Source: Entomomonas sp945283395
GTDB taxonomy: Bacteria > Pseudomonadota > Gammaproteobacteria > Pseudomonadales > Pseudomonadaceae
DNA length: 64,000 bases
Assembly: GCA_946480835.1 (NCBI GenBank)
Contig: CAMLLC010000003.1
Coordinates: forward strand, 124,001 to 188,000
Direction of reading: 5' to 3'
Shown here one piece after another: positions 1 to 7,938 of this stretch; position 1 is the first letter of the stretch, and each line of letters begins with the position of its first letter. The position numbers and the translations under genes are program-made. The notes beneath the pieces are model-generated. The model was given only the letters and a program-made list of their open reading frames with translations, searched no databases and was not told the origin of the DNA.

Positions 1-236
1 TCACTGAGCTCATGGGAAGCGGCGTGAATATGGTTACTGGCGATTACTCGAGAGGAGCGGCTGGCTTTTGGGTTGAGTCTGGAAAAATCCAATTTCCTGT
101 TCAAGAAATTACTATAGCGGGTAATTTGAAAGATATGTTTGCTAACATAGTGGCTATAGGTAAAGATGTAGATCTTAGGAGCAACTTAAAAACAGGTTCA
201 GTATTAATAGAAAAAATGGCCGTAGCTGGTACTTAA
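1..236 (+). CDS. pmbA: PmbA/TldE metalloprotease-family protein, C-terminal end only
   Basis: The reading frame is open from the window edge and ends at TAA 234-236, so only the last ~77 residues are present. They include the segments TELMGSGVNMVTGDYSRGA and AGNLKDMF, typical of the C-terminal domain of PmbA (TldE). This protein partners TldD in a modulator-of-gyrase protease that degrades unfolded peptides and matures some bacteriocins. The ATG at 12 is internal, because homologous sequence continues upstream of it. The family and partner role come from established knowledge. The N-terminal part and any upstream operon partner lie outside the window. Confidence 0.9.
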   Translation, partial: TELMGSGVNMVTGDYSRGAAGFWVESGKIQFPVQEITIAGNLKDMFANIVAIGKDVDLRSNLKTGSVLIEKMAVAGT

Positions 237-304
237 CAACCGCTTGCTCGAGATAAATTGATAGCGATATTTAGCCACTAAGCTAATTATTGATAGGCAT
301 AACA

Positions 305-330
305 AAGAGGGTCGAGGAGGCCACCCTCTT
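305..330. terminator. inverted repeat between convergent pmbA and gst, possible terminator
   Basis: An 8-bp perfect stem AAGAGGGT (305-312) / ACCCTCTT (323-330) encloses a 10-nt loop. It lies between the 3' ends of pmbA (+) and gst (-). On the minus strand it is followed by a short T-rich stretch (TTTGTTAT), on the plus strand by none. It could end gst transcription; the weak T-tract keeps confidence modest. Confidence 0.45.
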
Positions 331-378
331 AGTTATAAACACTCGCCTAAGAATAACTAGCAATTAATATGCTTATGG

Positions 379-978
379 TTACTTTTCTGCTGCTACGGCT
401 GCTTTAACCGATGGCCGTGCTTCCATATTTTTGATAAAGCGCGTTAAATTAGCCAATGAGCCTATCTGTAAATTAACGGCTTTAGCCCAAGTAATAATGG
501 TGTAAAGGTAGAAATCAGCCACAGTAAGCTGTTCCCCTAATAAAAAATCTTTATGACTAAGTTGTTCATCGACATAAGCAAATTTGTCTTCTAATTGCTT
601 TTTAGCTGTCTCTTTTAAATCTGCTGGGAATTTAGCATTAAAAAGTGGCCCAAAACCTTTATGCAATTCAGTGGCTATATAATTTAGCCATTCTAAGGCT
701 TGATAATGTTTAAAACTATCTAGAGGTGGCATAAGATGTTTAGAAGGAACATGATCTGCTATATATTGAATAATAGCTACGCCTTCAGTTAGTAAATTAC
801 CATTATCCAATAACAAGGCAGGCACTTGGCCTTTAGGATTGATTTTTAAATAATCTTCACCATGCTCTGTTTTATCAGCTGCTAAATCAACTTTTTCAAG
901 TTCAAAATGGACACCTGCTTCACAAAGCACCATATGAGGAGATAAAGAACAAGCACCAGGAGAGTAAAAAAGTTTCAT
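379..978 (-). CDS. gst: beta-class glutathione S-transferase
   Basis: This 199-residue cytosolic enzyme would conjugate glutathione to electrophiles. The N-terminal thioredoxin-like fold starts MKLFYSPGACSLSPH with Cys10, the residue that marks beta-class bacterial GSTs. NPKGQVPALL carries the conserved cis-Pro, and the helical C-terminal domain includes LTVADFYLYT. The length is normal for the class. The start is supported by AAGGA about 9 nt upstream. It stands alone, with 305 bp separating it from menA upstream. The substrate cannot be told from the sequence. Confidence 0.92.
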   Translation of the reverse strand: MKLFYSPGACSLSPHMVLCEAGVHFELEKVDLAADKTEHGEDYLKINPKGQVPALLLDNGNLLTEGVAIIQYIADHVPSKHLMPPLDSFKHYQALEWLNYIATELHKGFGPLFNAKFPADLKETAKKQLEDKFAYVDEQLSHKDFLLGEQLTVADFYLYTIITWAKAVNLQIGSLANLTRFIKNMEARPSVKAAVAAEK

Positions 979-1283
979 AATTGAAAATCCTTCATGTCGT
1001 GATTAAGTTTAGTTTAGCGTAGTGAATAACTTTACTACTCACTTAATAAAGATATAGTAGCTTTATAATAGATTGATAATTAAACTAGATAGTTCCACTT
1101 ATCTGTTAATAATGATGTTACAAAATTAAAATTAACCTGATTTGTATTAGTTATAAGCAATAGATAAGGTGTTAACACTTATTACTTAACATAACCAACT
1201 AAACCTCCTAAAGGGGTTAGCTATAATACCTTTAAAAGATTTTTCAGTATGGTAATAAGTAGTATTTGCTGCAAACTATAAAA
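979..1283. other. intergenic region between menA and gst
   Basis: This is 305 AT-rich bases without a convincing ORF. It must carry the gst promoter and the menA 3' end, both read leftward. An imperfect hairpin near 1199-1221 (CTAAACC.../...GGGGTTAG) lies beyond the menA stop but has no T-tract. I see no RNA gene or repeat. Confidence 0.5.
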
Positions 1284-2198
1284 TCAACAACCTAAAAACA
1301 ACCCAATAGTAAATAATGTTAAAGTAAAAACATTCATTTTAACAGCTGTACCTAACTGTTTTTGAAGCTGCATAGGCTCTTTATAAGAATAAACCGCATG
1401 GCCATTTAAATAGAACAAGGGTAATGCTAATAAAAATAACCAATTTAAAAGATTACCCCTTGTATAAAAAAAAGCAAAAATACTTAAGCAACATAAACTC
1501 CCTGCTAATAATGCAAGGTGATAATAACGAGCTTTCTTATGACCTAATCTAACAGCTAACGTTGATTTACCATTACGGGCATCTTCTTCAATATCTCGCA
1601 TATTATTAACATTTAATACCAATACGCCTAAAAAACCACAAGCTGTGGCAGGAAGAAAACTATATAAACCAAATTGATGTGTCTGTAAGTAAAAACTACC
1701 CATAACCCCGACATAACCAAAAAAAGTCAGTACCGATAAATCACCTAAGCCATAATAACCATACGCATGTTTACCCATTGTATAAGTGATGGCTGCAATC
1801 AAAGAGATTAAACCAAGAGCAATGAAGGCTATCACATCAGCAAAAGAGCAGCAGGCCAAAATAATAAGTATTAATCCTGATAGAATACTCAATAATCCTA
1901 CCAGTAAAATAGCCCATTGCATCTGTTTAAAACTAATTAAACCATTTTGCATCCCACGCTTAGGGCCAAGTCGATCTACGGTATCAGTACCTTTTTTCAT
2001 ATCACCATAATCATTAGCTAAATTTGAAACCAGCTGTAATAATAAAGCGGTTAATAATGAAAAAATAAAAATAGGTAAATTAACGGGATGTCTAGCTGCC
2101 ACCACTAACGCCGTTCCTGTCATAATACCGCAGCAACTAAGAGGTAAAGTCCGCAAGCGAAAACTACTTATCCACGCTTGTAATATCTGGCTATTCAT
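1284..2198 (-). CDS. menA: 1,4-dihydroxy-2-naphthoate polyprenyltransferase (MenA)
   Basis: MenA is an integral membrane UbiA-superfamily enzyme that attaches a polyprenyl chain to 1,4-dihydroxy-2-naphthoate to make demethylmenaquinone. The 304-residue protein has the first Asp-rich motif in SNLANDYGD followed by KGTDTVDRLGPKRG, and the second in NNMRDIEEDARNGKSTLAVRLG. About eight to nine hydrophobic segments cover the rest. These segments match MenA rather than UbiA. No other men genes are in the window. Menaquinone is not typical of Pseudomonas, so its presence points to an anaerobic or microaerobic respiratory branch (inference). Confidence 0.9.
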   Translation of the reverse strand: MNSQILQAWISSFRLRTLPLSCCGIMTGTALVVAARHPVNLPIFIFSLLTALLLQLVSNLANDYGDMKKGTDTVDRLGPKRGMQNGLISFKQMQWAILLVGLLSILSGLILIILACCSFADVIAFIALGLISLIAAITYTMGKHAYGYYGLGDLSVLTFFGYVGVMGSFYLQTHQFGLYSFLPATACGFLGVLVLNVNNMRDIEEDARNGKSTLAVRLGHKKARYYHLALLAGSLCCLSIFAFFYTRGNLLNWLFLLALPLFYLNGHAVYSYKEPMQLQKQLGTAVKMNVFTLTLFTIGLFLGC

Positions 2199-2536
2199 AC
2201 GCTTAACTTCTCACTAAATCTATATTACAAGTATAAGAGAAAGTTACTCAGTTATCTCTATAAAAATAGAGACAACAATCTATAACAACAAACTAAATAG
2301 TTAATATCTTCAACTTATTAGTTAGTAACTCACCTTCATAACTATATAATATTCATAGGTAACATCAAATAGTAGTCTAGCAAAGAACTTCTGATATAAC
2401 AAAAAGTAATCAAATGACCATGAAAAACCAACATTAACTAAGATTAGCTATTACTTATAACTTCTTACTAAAGAGTGAACTATAGCCTATACCTATTTAT
2501 TGTTATAATAATTTAAGTTTAGCGGAAGGATAATAG
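2199..2536. other. divergent promoter region menA / rnhB
   Basis: This is 338 very AT-rich bases between divergently transcribed menA and rnhB. There is no ORF of interest and no clear repeat. AGCGGAAGGA just before the rnhB ATG is a good ribosome-binding site. I could not pick promoter boxes with confidence. Confidence 0.5.
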
Positions 2537-3151
2537 ATGCAATTAGGCTTAGATTTCAATTTAGTAACAGAATTAGTAGCAGGGGTTGATGAGGTAGGGC
2601 GTGGCCCGCTCTGTGGACCAGTAGTTACCGCAGCAGTAATTCTCGATCCTAGTAAACCTATAATAGGTTTAAATGATTCTAAAAAATTGTCTGAAAAAAA
2701 ACGTGAACAGCTGTTTGCAGAAATCAAAACCAAAGCCGTTGCTTGGTCTATTGGTCGAGCAGAAGTGGCAGAAATAGACCAATTAAATATTTTACAAGCT
2801 ACGCTGCTAGCCATGCAAAGAGCCATAGAATTATTATCCATCACGCCTAAGCTGGCGTTAATTGATGGCAATAGATGCCCTAAACTTACTATTCCTTGCT
2901 CTGCAGTCATCAAAGGCGATGCAACTATACCTGCTATTGCTGCTGCTTCAATTTTAGCTAAAGTAACTAGAGATAAAGAAATGCTAGAATTAGATAAGCG
3001 TTATCCTGGATATGGCATAGCCGGCCATAAAGGATATCCCACCGCTATTCATTTAGCCGCTCTACAACAATTAGGGCCAACGCCTATTCATCGACATTCT
3101 TTCGCACCAGTTCGGTTAGCAGCCCAACATTTTGTAAACAGGGTATCCTAA
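2537..3151 (+). CDS. rnhB: ribonuclease HII
   Basis: RNase HII cuts the RNA strand of RNA-DNA hybrids and starts removal of single ribonucleotides misincorporated in DNA. In 204 residues, the active-site Asp-Glu pair is in AGVDEVGRGPLCGPV (D18, E19), a further acidic residue is in LALIDGNRCP, and AAASILAKVTRDKEM is the conserved C-terminal catalytic segment. The start has a GGAAGGA site 7-8 nt upstream. Its stop overlaps the next start by one base (TAATG), so it is probably translated together with tcdA. In Pseudomonas rnhB follows lpxB on the same strand; here it faces lpxB, which indicates a local rearrangement. Confidence 0.96.
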   Translation: MQLGLDFNLVTELVAGVDEVGRGPLCGPVVTAAVILDPSKPIIGLNDSKKLSEKKREQLFAEIKTKAVAWSIGRAEVAEIDQLNILQATLLAMQRAIELLSITPKLALIDGNRCPKLTIPCSAVIKGDATIPAIAAASILAKVTRDKEMLELDKRYPGYGIAGHKGYPTAIHLAALQQLGPTPIHRHSFAPVRLAAQHFVNRVS

Positions 3152-3954
3152 TGATAGATAATCGTTTTACAGGTATCGCTAGGCTATACGGAGAAGAAGG
3201 CTTTGCGCGCATCCAACAAGCTCATATTGCGGTGGTAGGGATAGGGGGTGTTGGTACATGGGTAGCTGAGGCATTAGCTAGAACAGGGGTGGGCGAATTA
3301 ACACTCATAGACTTAGATGATATATGCCTATCCAATACCAATAGACAATTACACACCTTACAAAGCACTATAGGTAAAAGCAAAGTAGAAGTGATGGCCG
3401 AACGTATTAAGCAAATTAATCCCGCCTGTCAAATTCATGCGTTGCTAGATTTCATTAGTAGAGAAACTATTCCTTGTTATATTCATAATGATTTAGATGG
3501 CGTGATGGATTGTATAGATAGTGTTCAATCTAAAGCAGCCCTTATTGCATGGTGTAAAAGACGAAAAATTTCAATAGTCACTACTGGCGGTGCAGGAGGA
3601 CAACTAGATCCGACGCAAATCCAAGTAATAGATCTTAATAAAACCTTTAATGACCCGCTAGCTGCTAAAGTACGCTCTCTGCTTAGAAGGGAATATGGTT
3701 TTTCTAAAACAGCAAGTCGCCATTATAGTGTTCCTTGTGTTTTTTCAACTGAACAATTACGTTATCCACAAGCTGATGGTTCTGTTTGTCAGAGCAAAGT
3801 ATTAATGGCCAATGGGACTAAACTAGACTGCGCTGGTGGCTTTGGTGCTGTTAGTATGGTAACAGCTAGCTTTGGAATGGTAGCAGCCAGTAAGATAATA
3901 GATAAAATAGTTGCGGGTGCTCGTAGGCCTAGTGCTAAACTAGCTAGCTCTTAA
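3151..3954 (+). CDS. tcdA: tRNA threonylcarbamoyladenosine dehydratase (TcdA/CsdL)
   Basis: This E1-like enzyme cyclises t6A37 in ANN-decoding tRNAs to ct6A using ATP. The 267 residues start with a ThiF-type Rossmann fold with GIGGVGTWVAEALARTG near 30-47, followed by LIDLDDICLSNTNRQ, the adenylation-site signature. DCIDSVQSKAALI and the C-terminal hydrophobic GGFGAVSMVTASFGM, a probable membrane-contact helix, fit the family. Its 3' end overlaps the 3' end of convergent lpxB by 11 bp, leaving no room for a terminator between them. Confidence 0.93.
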   Translation: MIDNRFTGIARLYGEEGFARIQQAHIAVVGIGGVGTWVAEALARTGVGELTLIDLDDICLSNTNRQLHTLQSTIGKSKVEVMAERIKQINPACQIHALLDFISRETIPCYIHNDLDGVMDCIDSVQSKAALIAWCKRRKISIVTTGGAGGQLDPTQIQVIDLNKTFNDPLAAKVRSLLRREYGFSKTASRHYSVPCVFSTEQLRYPQADGSVCQSKVLMANGTKLDCAGGFGAVSMVTASFGMVAASKIIDKIVAGARRPSAKLASS

Positions 3955-5113
3955 TCAACTTAAGGACTGCTTGAGCAGCTCTTTCAGAAGCGTTTTGGCG
4001 TAATGCTAAATGGATAGTTTTAAAATTATCGGTTTGCTCTTTGGTTTGTCCATCAAGTAAAGGTTTTAAAGCAGCAAATAACTTACTAGGATCAGCCTGC
4101 AGTTGAATCAACTCAGGTACTAATAAACGACCGGCCAAAATATTAGGTAACGAAATATAAGGCGTTTTAACTAGCCGCTTAGCTATTTGATAAGTTAATG
4201 GGGCTATTTTATAAGCTACTACCATAGGGCGTTCATACAATAGTGCCTCTAAAGTAGCCGTACCAGAGGCTATTAATACCACGTCACAAGCGGCCAATGC
4301 TTGATGGGATTGGCCATCAAGTAATTTAAGAGGTAACTTAACATCAGCTATTAATGCTGTTAGTTGCTCTTTACGATGTTGATTGGAGCAAGGTAAAATA
4401 AATTGCACATCAGGATAATGCGCCAAAATAAGCTTTGCCGTAGCTAGAAAAACAGGAGCTAACCTACTAACTTCGCCACCTCTACTGCCCGGCATTAAAG
4501 CTACTATAGGCTGACCTTTGATAGCTAAGGCTGTCCTAGCTGCCGCTCTATCTACTTTTAACGGAATAGTATCTGCTAACGGATGCCCTACCCAACAAAC
4601 CGGAACATCATACTTTTCATAAAAGTTAGCTTCAAAGGGAAACAAGGTTAGCACTAAATCACATGCTTCTTTTATTTTGAAAACTCGTTGTTGCTTCCAA
4701 GCCCACACTGACGGGCTAACATAATGGATAGTTTTTATACCCGCTTTATGTAACTTATGCTCAATAGCTAAATTAAAATCAGGAGCATCAATACCTATAA
4801 AAACATCTGGCTTGGTTTCTATTATATCCTTAATTAGCTTACTACGCCTTTTAATAAGTTCCGGTAAACGGCCTATAACCTCAACCAGTCCCATTATAGA
4901 TAGCCGCTCCATAGCAAACATAGAAGTAAGCCCTAATGCTTCCATCTTAGGACCTCCAACCCCTATAAACTTAATATGAGGATACTGTTTTATTAGCGCA
5001 GCCATTAGGCTTGCCCCAAGCATGTCACCGGAGGCTTCACCTGCTACAAGAGCTATACAAAGAGGTTTTGGATCAACGGGTAATGCCACGTTTGGAGCTG
5101 ATGATAGTGTCAC
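3944..5113 (-). CDS. lpxB: lipid-A-disaccharide synthase
   Basis: LpxB is a GT19 glycosyltransferase that joins UDP-2,3-diacylglucosamine and lipid X to form the lipid A disaccharide at the inner membrane. Diagnostic segments are ALVAGEASGDMLGASL, FIGVGGPKMEALGL, FIGIDAPDFNL, HYVSPSVWAWKQQR, LMPGSRGGEVSRL and IASGTATLEALL. The 389-residue form starts at GTG 5113, overlapping lpxA by 41 bp. A second GTG at 5089 (17-bp overlap) is possible, because homologs begin close to the ALVAGEASGD motif. It is the last gene of the leftward envelope operon. Confidence 0.95.
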   Translation of the reverse strand: MTLSSAPNVALPVDPKPLCIALVAGEASGDMLGASLMAALIKQYPHIKFIGVGGPKMEALGLTSMFAMERLSIMGLVEVIGRLPELIKRRSKLIKDIIETKPDVFIGIDAPDFNLAIEHKLHKAGIKTIHYVSPSVWAWKQQRVFKIKEACDLVLTLFPFEANFYEKYDVPVCWVGHPLADTIPLKVDRAAARTALAIKGQPIVALMPGSRGGEVSRLAPVFLATAKLILAHYPDVQFILPCSNQHRKEQLTALIADVKLPLKLLDGQSHQALAACDVVLIASGTATLEALLYERPMVVAYKIAPLTYQIAKRLVKTPYISLPNILAGRLLVPELIQLQADPSKLFAALKPLLDGQTKEQTDNFKTIHLALRQNASERAAQAVLKLIKS

Positions 5114-5849
5114 GGAATAATGCTACCTCAGGATATTGATTAGCTAATTCAACTAATTCTTCAATAGCTTGCTCAACTATTAAGCCTTTACGATATACAA
5201 TTTTATAGGCTACACGCAAAGCATGCATAACTTCTTCACTAAAGCCTTTGCGATGCAAGCCTTCAAAATTCATACTACGGGCTTGTGCTGGATTACCTGC
5301 CACCAAAACAAAAGCAGGTACATCTCTACTTATATAAGAGGCCGCCCCTAAAAAACTATAAGCGCCTATGTGACAATGTTGATGCACTAAGGCATAACCG
5401 CCTAAAATAGCCCAATCCCCAACATAGCAATGTCCTGCTACACCAGAATTATTGACCATAATCACATGATTACTTATTACACAATCATGACCAACATGAG
5501 CGTAAGCCATAATTAAATTATCGTTACCTATCGTTGTTTCACTACGATCTTGGATAGTGCCACGATGAATAGTAACTCCTTCTCTAATGATATTGCGATC
5601 ACCTATTACTAACCTAGTTAGCTCCCCTTTATATTTCATATCTGGGGTATCTTCGCCAACCGTTGCGAACTGATAAAAATGATTATTGCAACCTATTTTA
5701 GTAGGGCCTTTGATAATAACATGAGGACCGATAACAGTACCCGCTCCTATTTCAACATCTGGACCTATTATAGACCATGGTCCTACCTTCACATCATCTG
5801 CTAATCTAGCTTTAGGATCTATAATGGCACGTGGATCAATCAAAGTCAT
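5073..5849 (-). CDS. lpxA: UDP-N-acetylglucosamine acyltransferase
   Basis: LpxA catalyses the first step of lipid A synthesis, acylating UDP-GlcNAc at the 3-OH. The N-terminal two thirds are hexapeptide repeats forming a left-handed beta-helix (VGPWSIIGPDVEIGAGTVIG and onward). The catalytic His lies in MAYAHVGHDCVI. The C-terminal helical part includes MNFEGLHRKGFS. I place the start at ATG 5849 (MTLIDPRAIID, 258 aa) because it matches Pseudomonas LpxA and gives an ATGA overlap with the fabZ stop. The longer in-frame extension to 5867 is unlikely. Confidence 0.96.
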   Translation of the reverse strand: MTLIDPRAIIDPKARLADDVKVGPWSIIGPDVEIGAGTVIGPHVIIKGPTKIGCNNHFYQFATVGEDTPDMKYKGELTRLVIGDRNIIREGVTIHRGTIQDRSETTIGNDNLIMAYAHVGHDCVISNHVIMVNNSGVAGHCYVGDWAILGGYALVHQHCHIGAYSFLGAASYISRDVPAFVLVAGNPAQARSMNFEGLHRKGFSEEVMHALRVAYKIVYRKGLIVEQAIEELVELANQYPEVALFRDTIISSKRGITR

Positions 5850-6295
5850 AATTTCCGTTCCGCACAAATCACTTCTGATGCGGCTACTTCTTTACCATCT
5901 ATTAGTGCTTGGCATTCAAATTTCCAGATGGTGCGTTTAGCACCCAAAAACTTTGCTCTTAGCTCTAATTTATCGCCAGGAAATACAGGTTGACGAATTC
6001 TCAACTTATCTGTACCTACAAAATAATAAAGCGTTCCATCAGCAGGTTTTTGTCCCATCATTTTAAAACTTAAAATTCCTGCCGCTTGAGCCATCGCTTC
6101 TAAAACTAACACCCCAGGCATAATAGGATGACCGGGAAAATGGCCTTCAAAAAATGGCTCATTAATAGTAACATTCTTATAAGCTCGGATGGTTTTGACT
6201 TCGCCTGTAATATCTAACTCTTCAACTCGGTCTACCAATAAAAATGGGTAGCGTTGCGGTAAATGTTCAAAAATTTCTTTTATATCCATCTTCAT
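5846..6295 (-). CDS. fabZ: 3-hydroxyacyl-[acyl-carrier-protein] dehydratase FabZ
   Basis: FabZ dehydrates 3-hydroxyacyl-ACP in the fatty-acid elongation cycle and competes with LpxA and LpxD for 3-hydroxyacyl-ACP, which explains its place among lpx genes. The hot-dog fold contains the catalytic His in EGHFPGHPIMPG and the Glu in LVLEAMAQAAG. PQRYPFLLVDRV and YYFVGTDKLRIRQPV are also conserved. There are 149 residues from ATG 6295; ATG 6289 is an alternative. The gene is co-translated with lpxA through a 4-bp overlap. Confidence 0.96.
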   Translation of the reverse strand: MKMDIKEIFEHLPQRYPFLLVDRVEELDITGEVKTIRAYKNVTINEPFFEGHFPGHPIMPGVLVLEAMAQAAGILSFKMMGQKPADGTLYYFVGTDKLRIRQPVFPGDKLELRAKFLGAKRTIWKFECQALIDGKEVAASEVICAERKL

Positions 6296-6346
6296 CAGTA
6301 CAAACCTTTTTGATATATCATATAAGTATAAAACATAATCTAGGAG

Positions 6347-7393
6347 TTAATCTGAACCTTGACTATTTTGTTCCAATTCTATTAATTTCTTTTCAAGCTG
6401 TTGAATACGATGCGCCATTTCATCTAAATGGCGAAAACGAGCTACACTTTTTCGCCACTCTGAAGAAGTTTGCATGGATGTCCCAGAAGAATAAGTGCCA
6501 GGTTCACTAATGGATCTTGTTACCATAGTCATACCTGTTAATATAACATTATCACAAATAGTCAAATGACCTGCCATGCCTACACTGCCTCCTACAATGC
6601 ATCTTTTACCTATTTTGGTACTTCCTGATATACCTACACAAGCAGCCATAGCAGTATGATCACCAATTTGCACATTGTGACCTATCATTATTTGATTATC
6701 TAATTTGACGTCATTTCCTAAAATAGTGTCAGCCAAAGCTCCTCTATCGATAGTAGTATTAGCACCTACCTCGACATCATCCCCTAACGTTACCCCCCCT
6801 ATTTGAGCAATTCTAAACCAATTGCCTTTTTCAATAGCAAAACCAAAGCCTTCACCACCAAGAACAGCACCAGATTGGATCACTACTCTTTTGCCAATTT
6901 TAATATCATGATAAAGAGTTACCCGTGGAGCTAGCCAGCCACCCTCACCTATAATGCAACGTGCACCTATAAAACTATGAGCACCAATGTTCACATTAGC
7001 GCCTATCACTACATCTTCAGCAATAACTACATAAGCACCAATACAAGCCGTAGCATCTATTTGTGCTGAATCAGCAATACAAGCAGTAGGATGTATGCCA
7101 GCACTATCAATAGGTTTAGTATCAAATAAATAAGATATTTTAGCGTAAGTAAGATAAGGATCATCTGAGACTATAGCATTACCCGCATAATGAGAAGCAT
7201 GTTCAGGATTTAATAAAACAGCTCCAGCTTTTGTTTCAGACAGAAACTTTTTATATTGGCCATTAGCTAAAAAACTTAGATCATCTTTGGTCGCTGAAGG
7301 TAAACTGGCTAACCCACTCACTATATAATTAGCATCACCTTGAACTGAACCTCCAAACTTTTCAGCCAATTCCGCTAGGGTATATTTTGGCAT
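6347..7393 (-). CDS. lpxD: UDP-3-O-(3-hydroxyacyl)glucosamine N-acyltransferase
   Basis: LpxD adds the N-linked 3-hydroxyacyl chain in lipid A synthesis. The 348-residue protein has the N-terminal substrate-binding domain (MPKYTLAELAEKFGG, GLASLPSATKDDLSFLAN). Left-handed beta-helix hexapeptide repeats follow at about residues 100-310, with the catalytic His in IMIGHNVQIGDHTAM. A C-terminal helix (MAHRIQQLEKKLIELEQ) packs the trimer. It lies 12 bp downstream of skp and 51 bp upstream of fabZ in the leftward operon. Confidence 0.96.
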   Translation of the reverse strand: MPKYTLAELAEKFGGSVQGDANYIVSGLASLPSATKDDLSFLANGQYKKFLSETKAGAVLLNPEHASHYAGNAIVSDDPYLTYAKISYLFDTKPIDSAGIHPTACIADSAQIDATACIGAYVVIAEDVVIGANVNIGAHSFIGARCIIGEGGWLAPRVTLYHDIKIGKRVVIQSGAVLGGEGFGFAIEKGNWFRIAQIGGVTLGDDVEVGANTTIDRGALADTILGNDVKLDNQIMIGHNVQIGDHTAMAACVGISGSTKIGKRCIVGGSVGMAGHLTICDNVILTGMTMVTRSISEPGTYSSGTSMQTSSEWRKSVARFRHLDEMAHRIQQLEKKLIELEQNSQGSD

Positions 7394-7405
7394 TCGATCT
7401 TGGCC

Positions 7406-7909
7406 TTATTGCATTTTATTTAATCTATCTATGACTTCTTTAGTGATATCATATTGTGGCTTAACATCGACAACTGCGCCACTTTCTAATACTAAATCAT
7501 AACCACCGGCTTTTAATGCTTCTTCTACGGCTTTATCTAATTTAGGTTTAATAATTTTTAGCATATCTTGATCAGCTTTTAACTTACTGTCATTAAGCTC
7601 TTTAGATTGTACTTGAAAATCACGTACTTTTTGGTTAAATTCAAGCTCTAAGCGTTCCCTTTCAGCCTGTTTAACTTTTACACCATTTTTAATTAAATTA
7701 TCTTGCAAACGTTTAGCTTCTTCTTCTAATGCTTTTAATTTTTGTATCCTAGGGCCAAATCTCTTTTCAGAGTCTACTGCATATTTCTTAGCAACATTAG
7801 ATTCCAATAATGCCATTTGATAATTAAGTACCGCTATTTTCATATCGGCATAAACTGGTGCGCTAATCACTAGCAACATTACTAACACCAGCTTGATAAA
7901 TCTACCCAT
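7406..7909 (-). CDS. skp: periplasmic chaperone Skp/OmpH
   Basis: Skp is a trimeric periplasmic holdase that shields unfolded outer-membrane proteins on their way to the BAM complex. The 167 residues open with a signal peptide (FIKLVLVMLLVISAPVYA, cleavage after ~21). The mature part starts MKIAVLNYQMALLES and forms a long charged coiled coil (residues ~45-125) before the C-terminal strand region GGYDLVLESGAVVDV. It sits directly downstream of bamA, its functional partner. Confidence 0.94.
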   Translation of the reverse strand: MGRFIKLVLVMLLVISAPVYADMKIAVLNYQMALLESNVAKKYAVDSEKRFGPRIQKLKALEEEAKRLQDNLIKNGVKVKQAERERLELEFNQKVRDFQVQSKELNDSKLKADQDMLKIIKPKLDKAVEEALKAGGYDLVLESGAVVDVKPQYDITKEVIDRLNKMQ

Positions 7910-7938
7910 AAAAACTACTCCTACTAGAGCTCATACTA

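Noticed and set aside
1195..1225. Hairpin CTAAACC...GGGGTTAG as menA terminator
   Set aside because: The stem is imperfect and no T-tract follows on the minus strand.
5073..5120. Long overlap of lpxB and lpxA as a sign of frameshift
   Set aside because: Both proteins are complete and match their families; the overlap comes from the choice of a GTG start, and a later GTG gives a shorter overlap.
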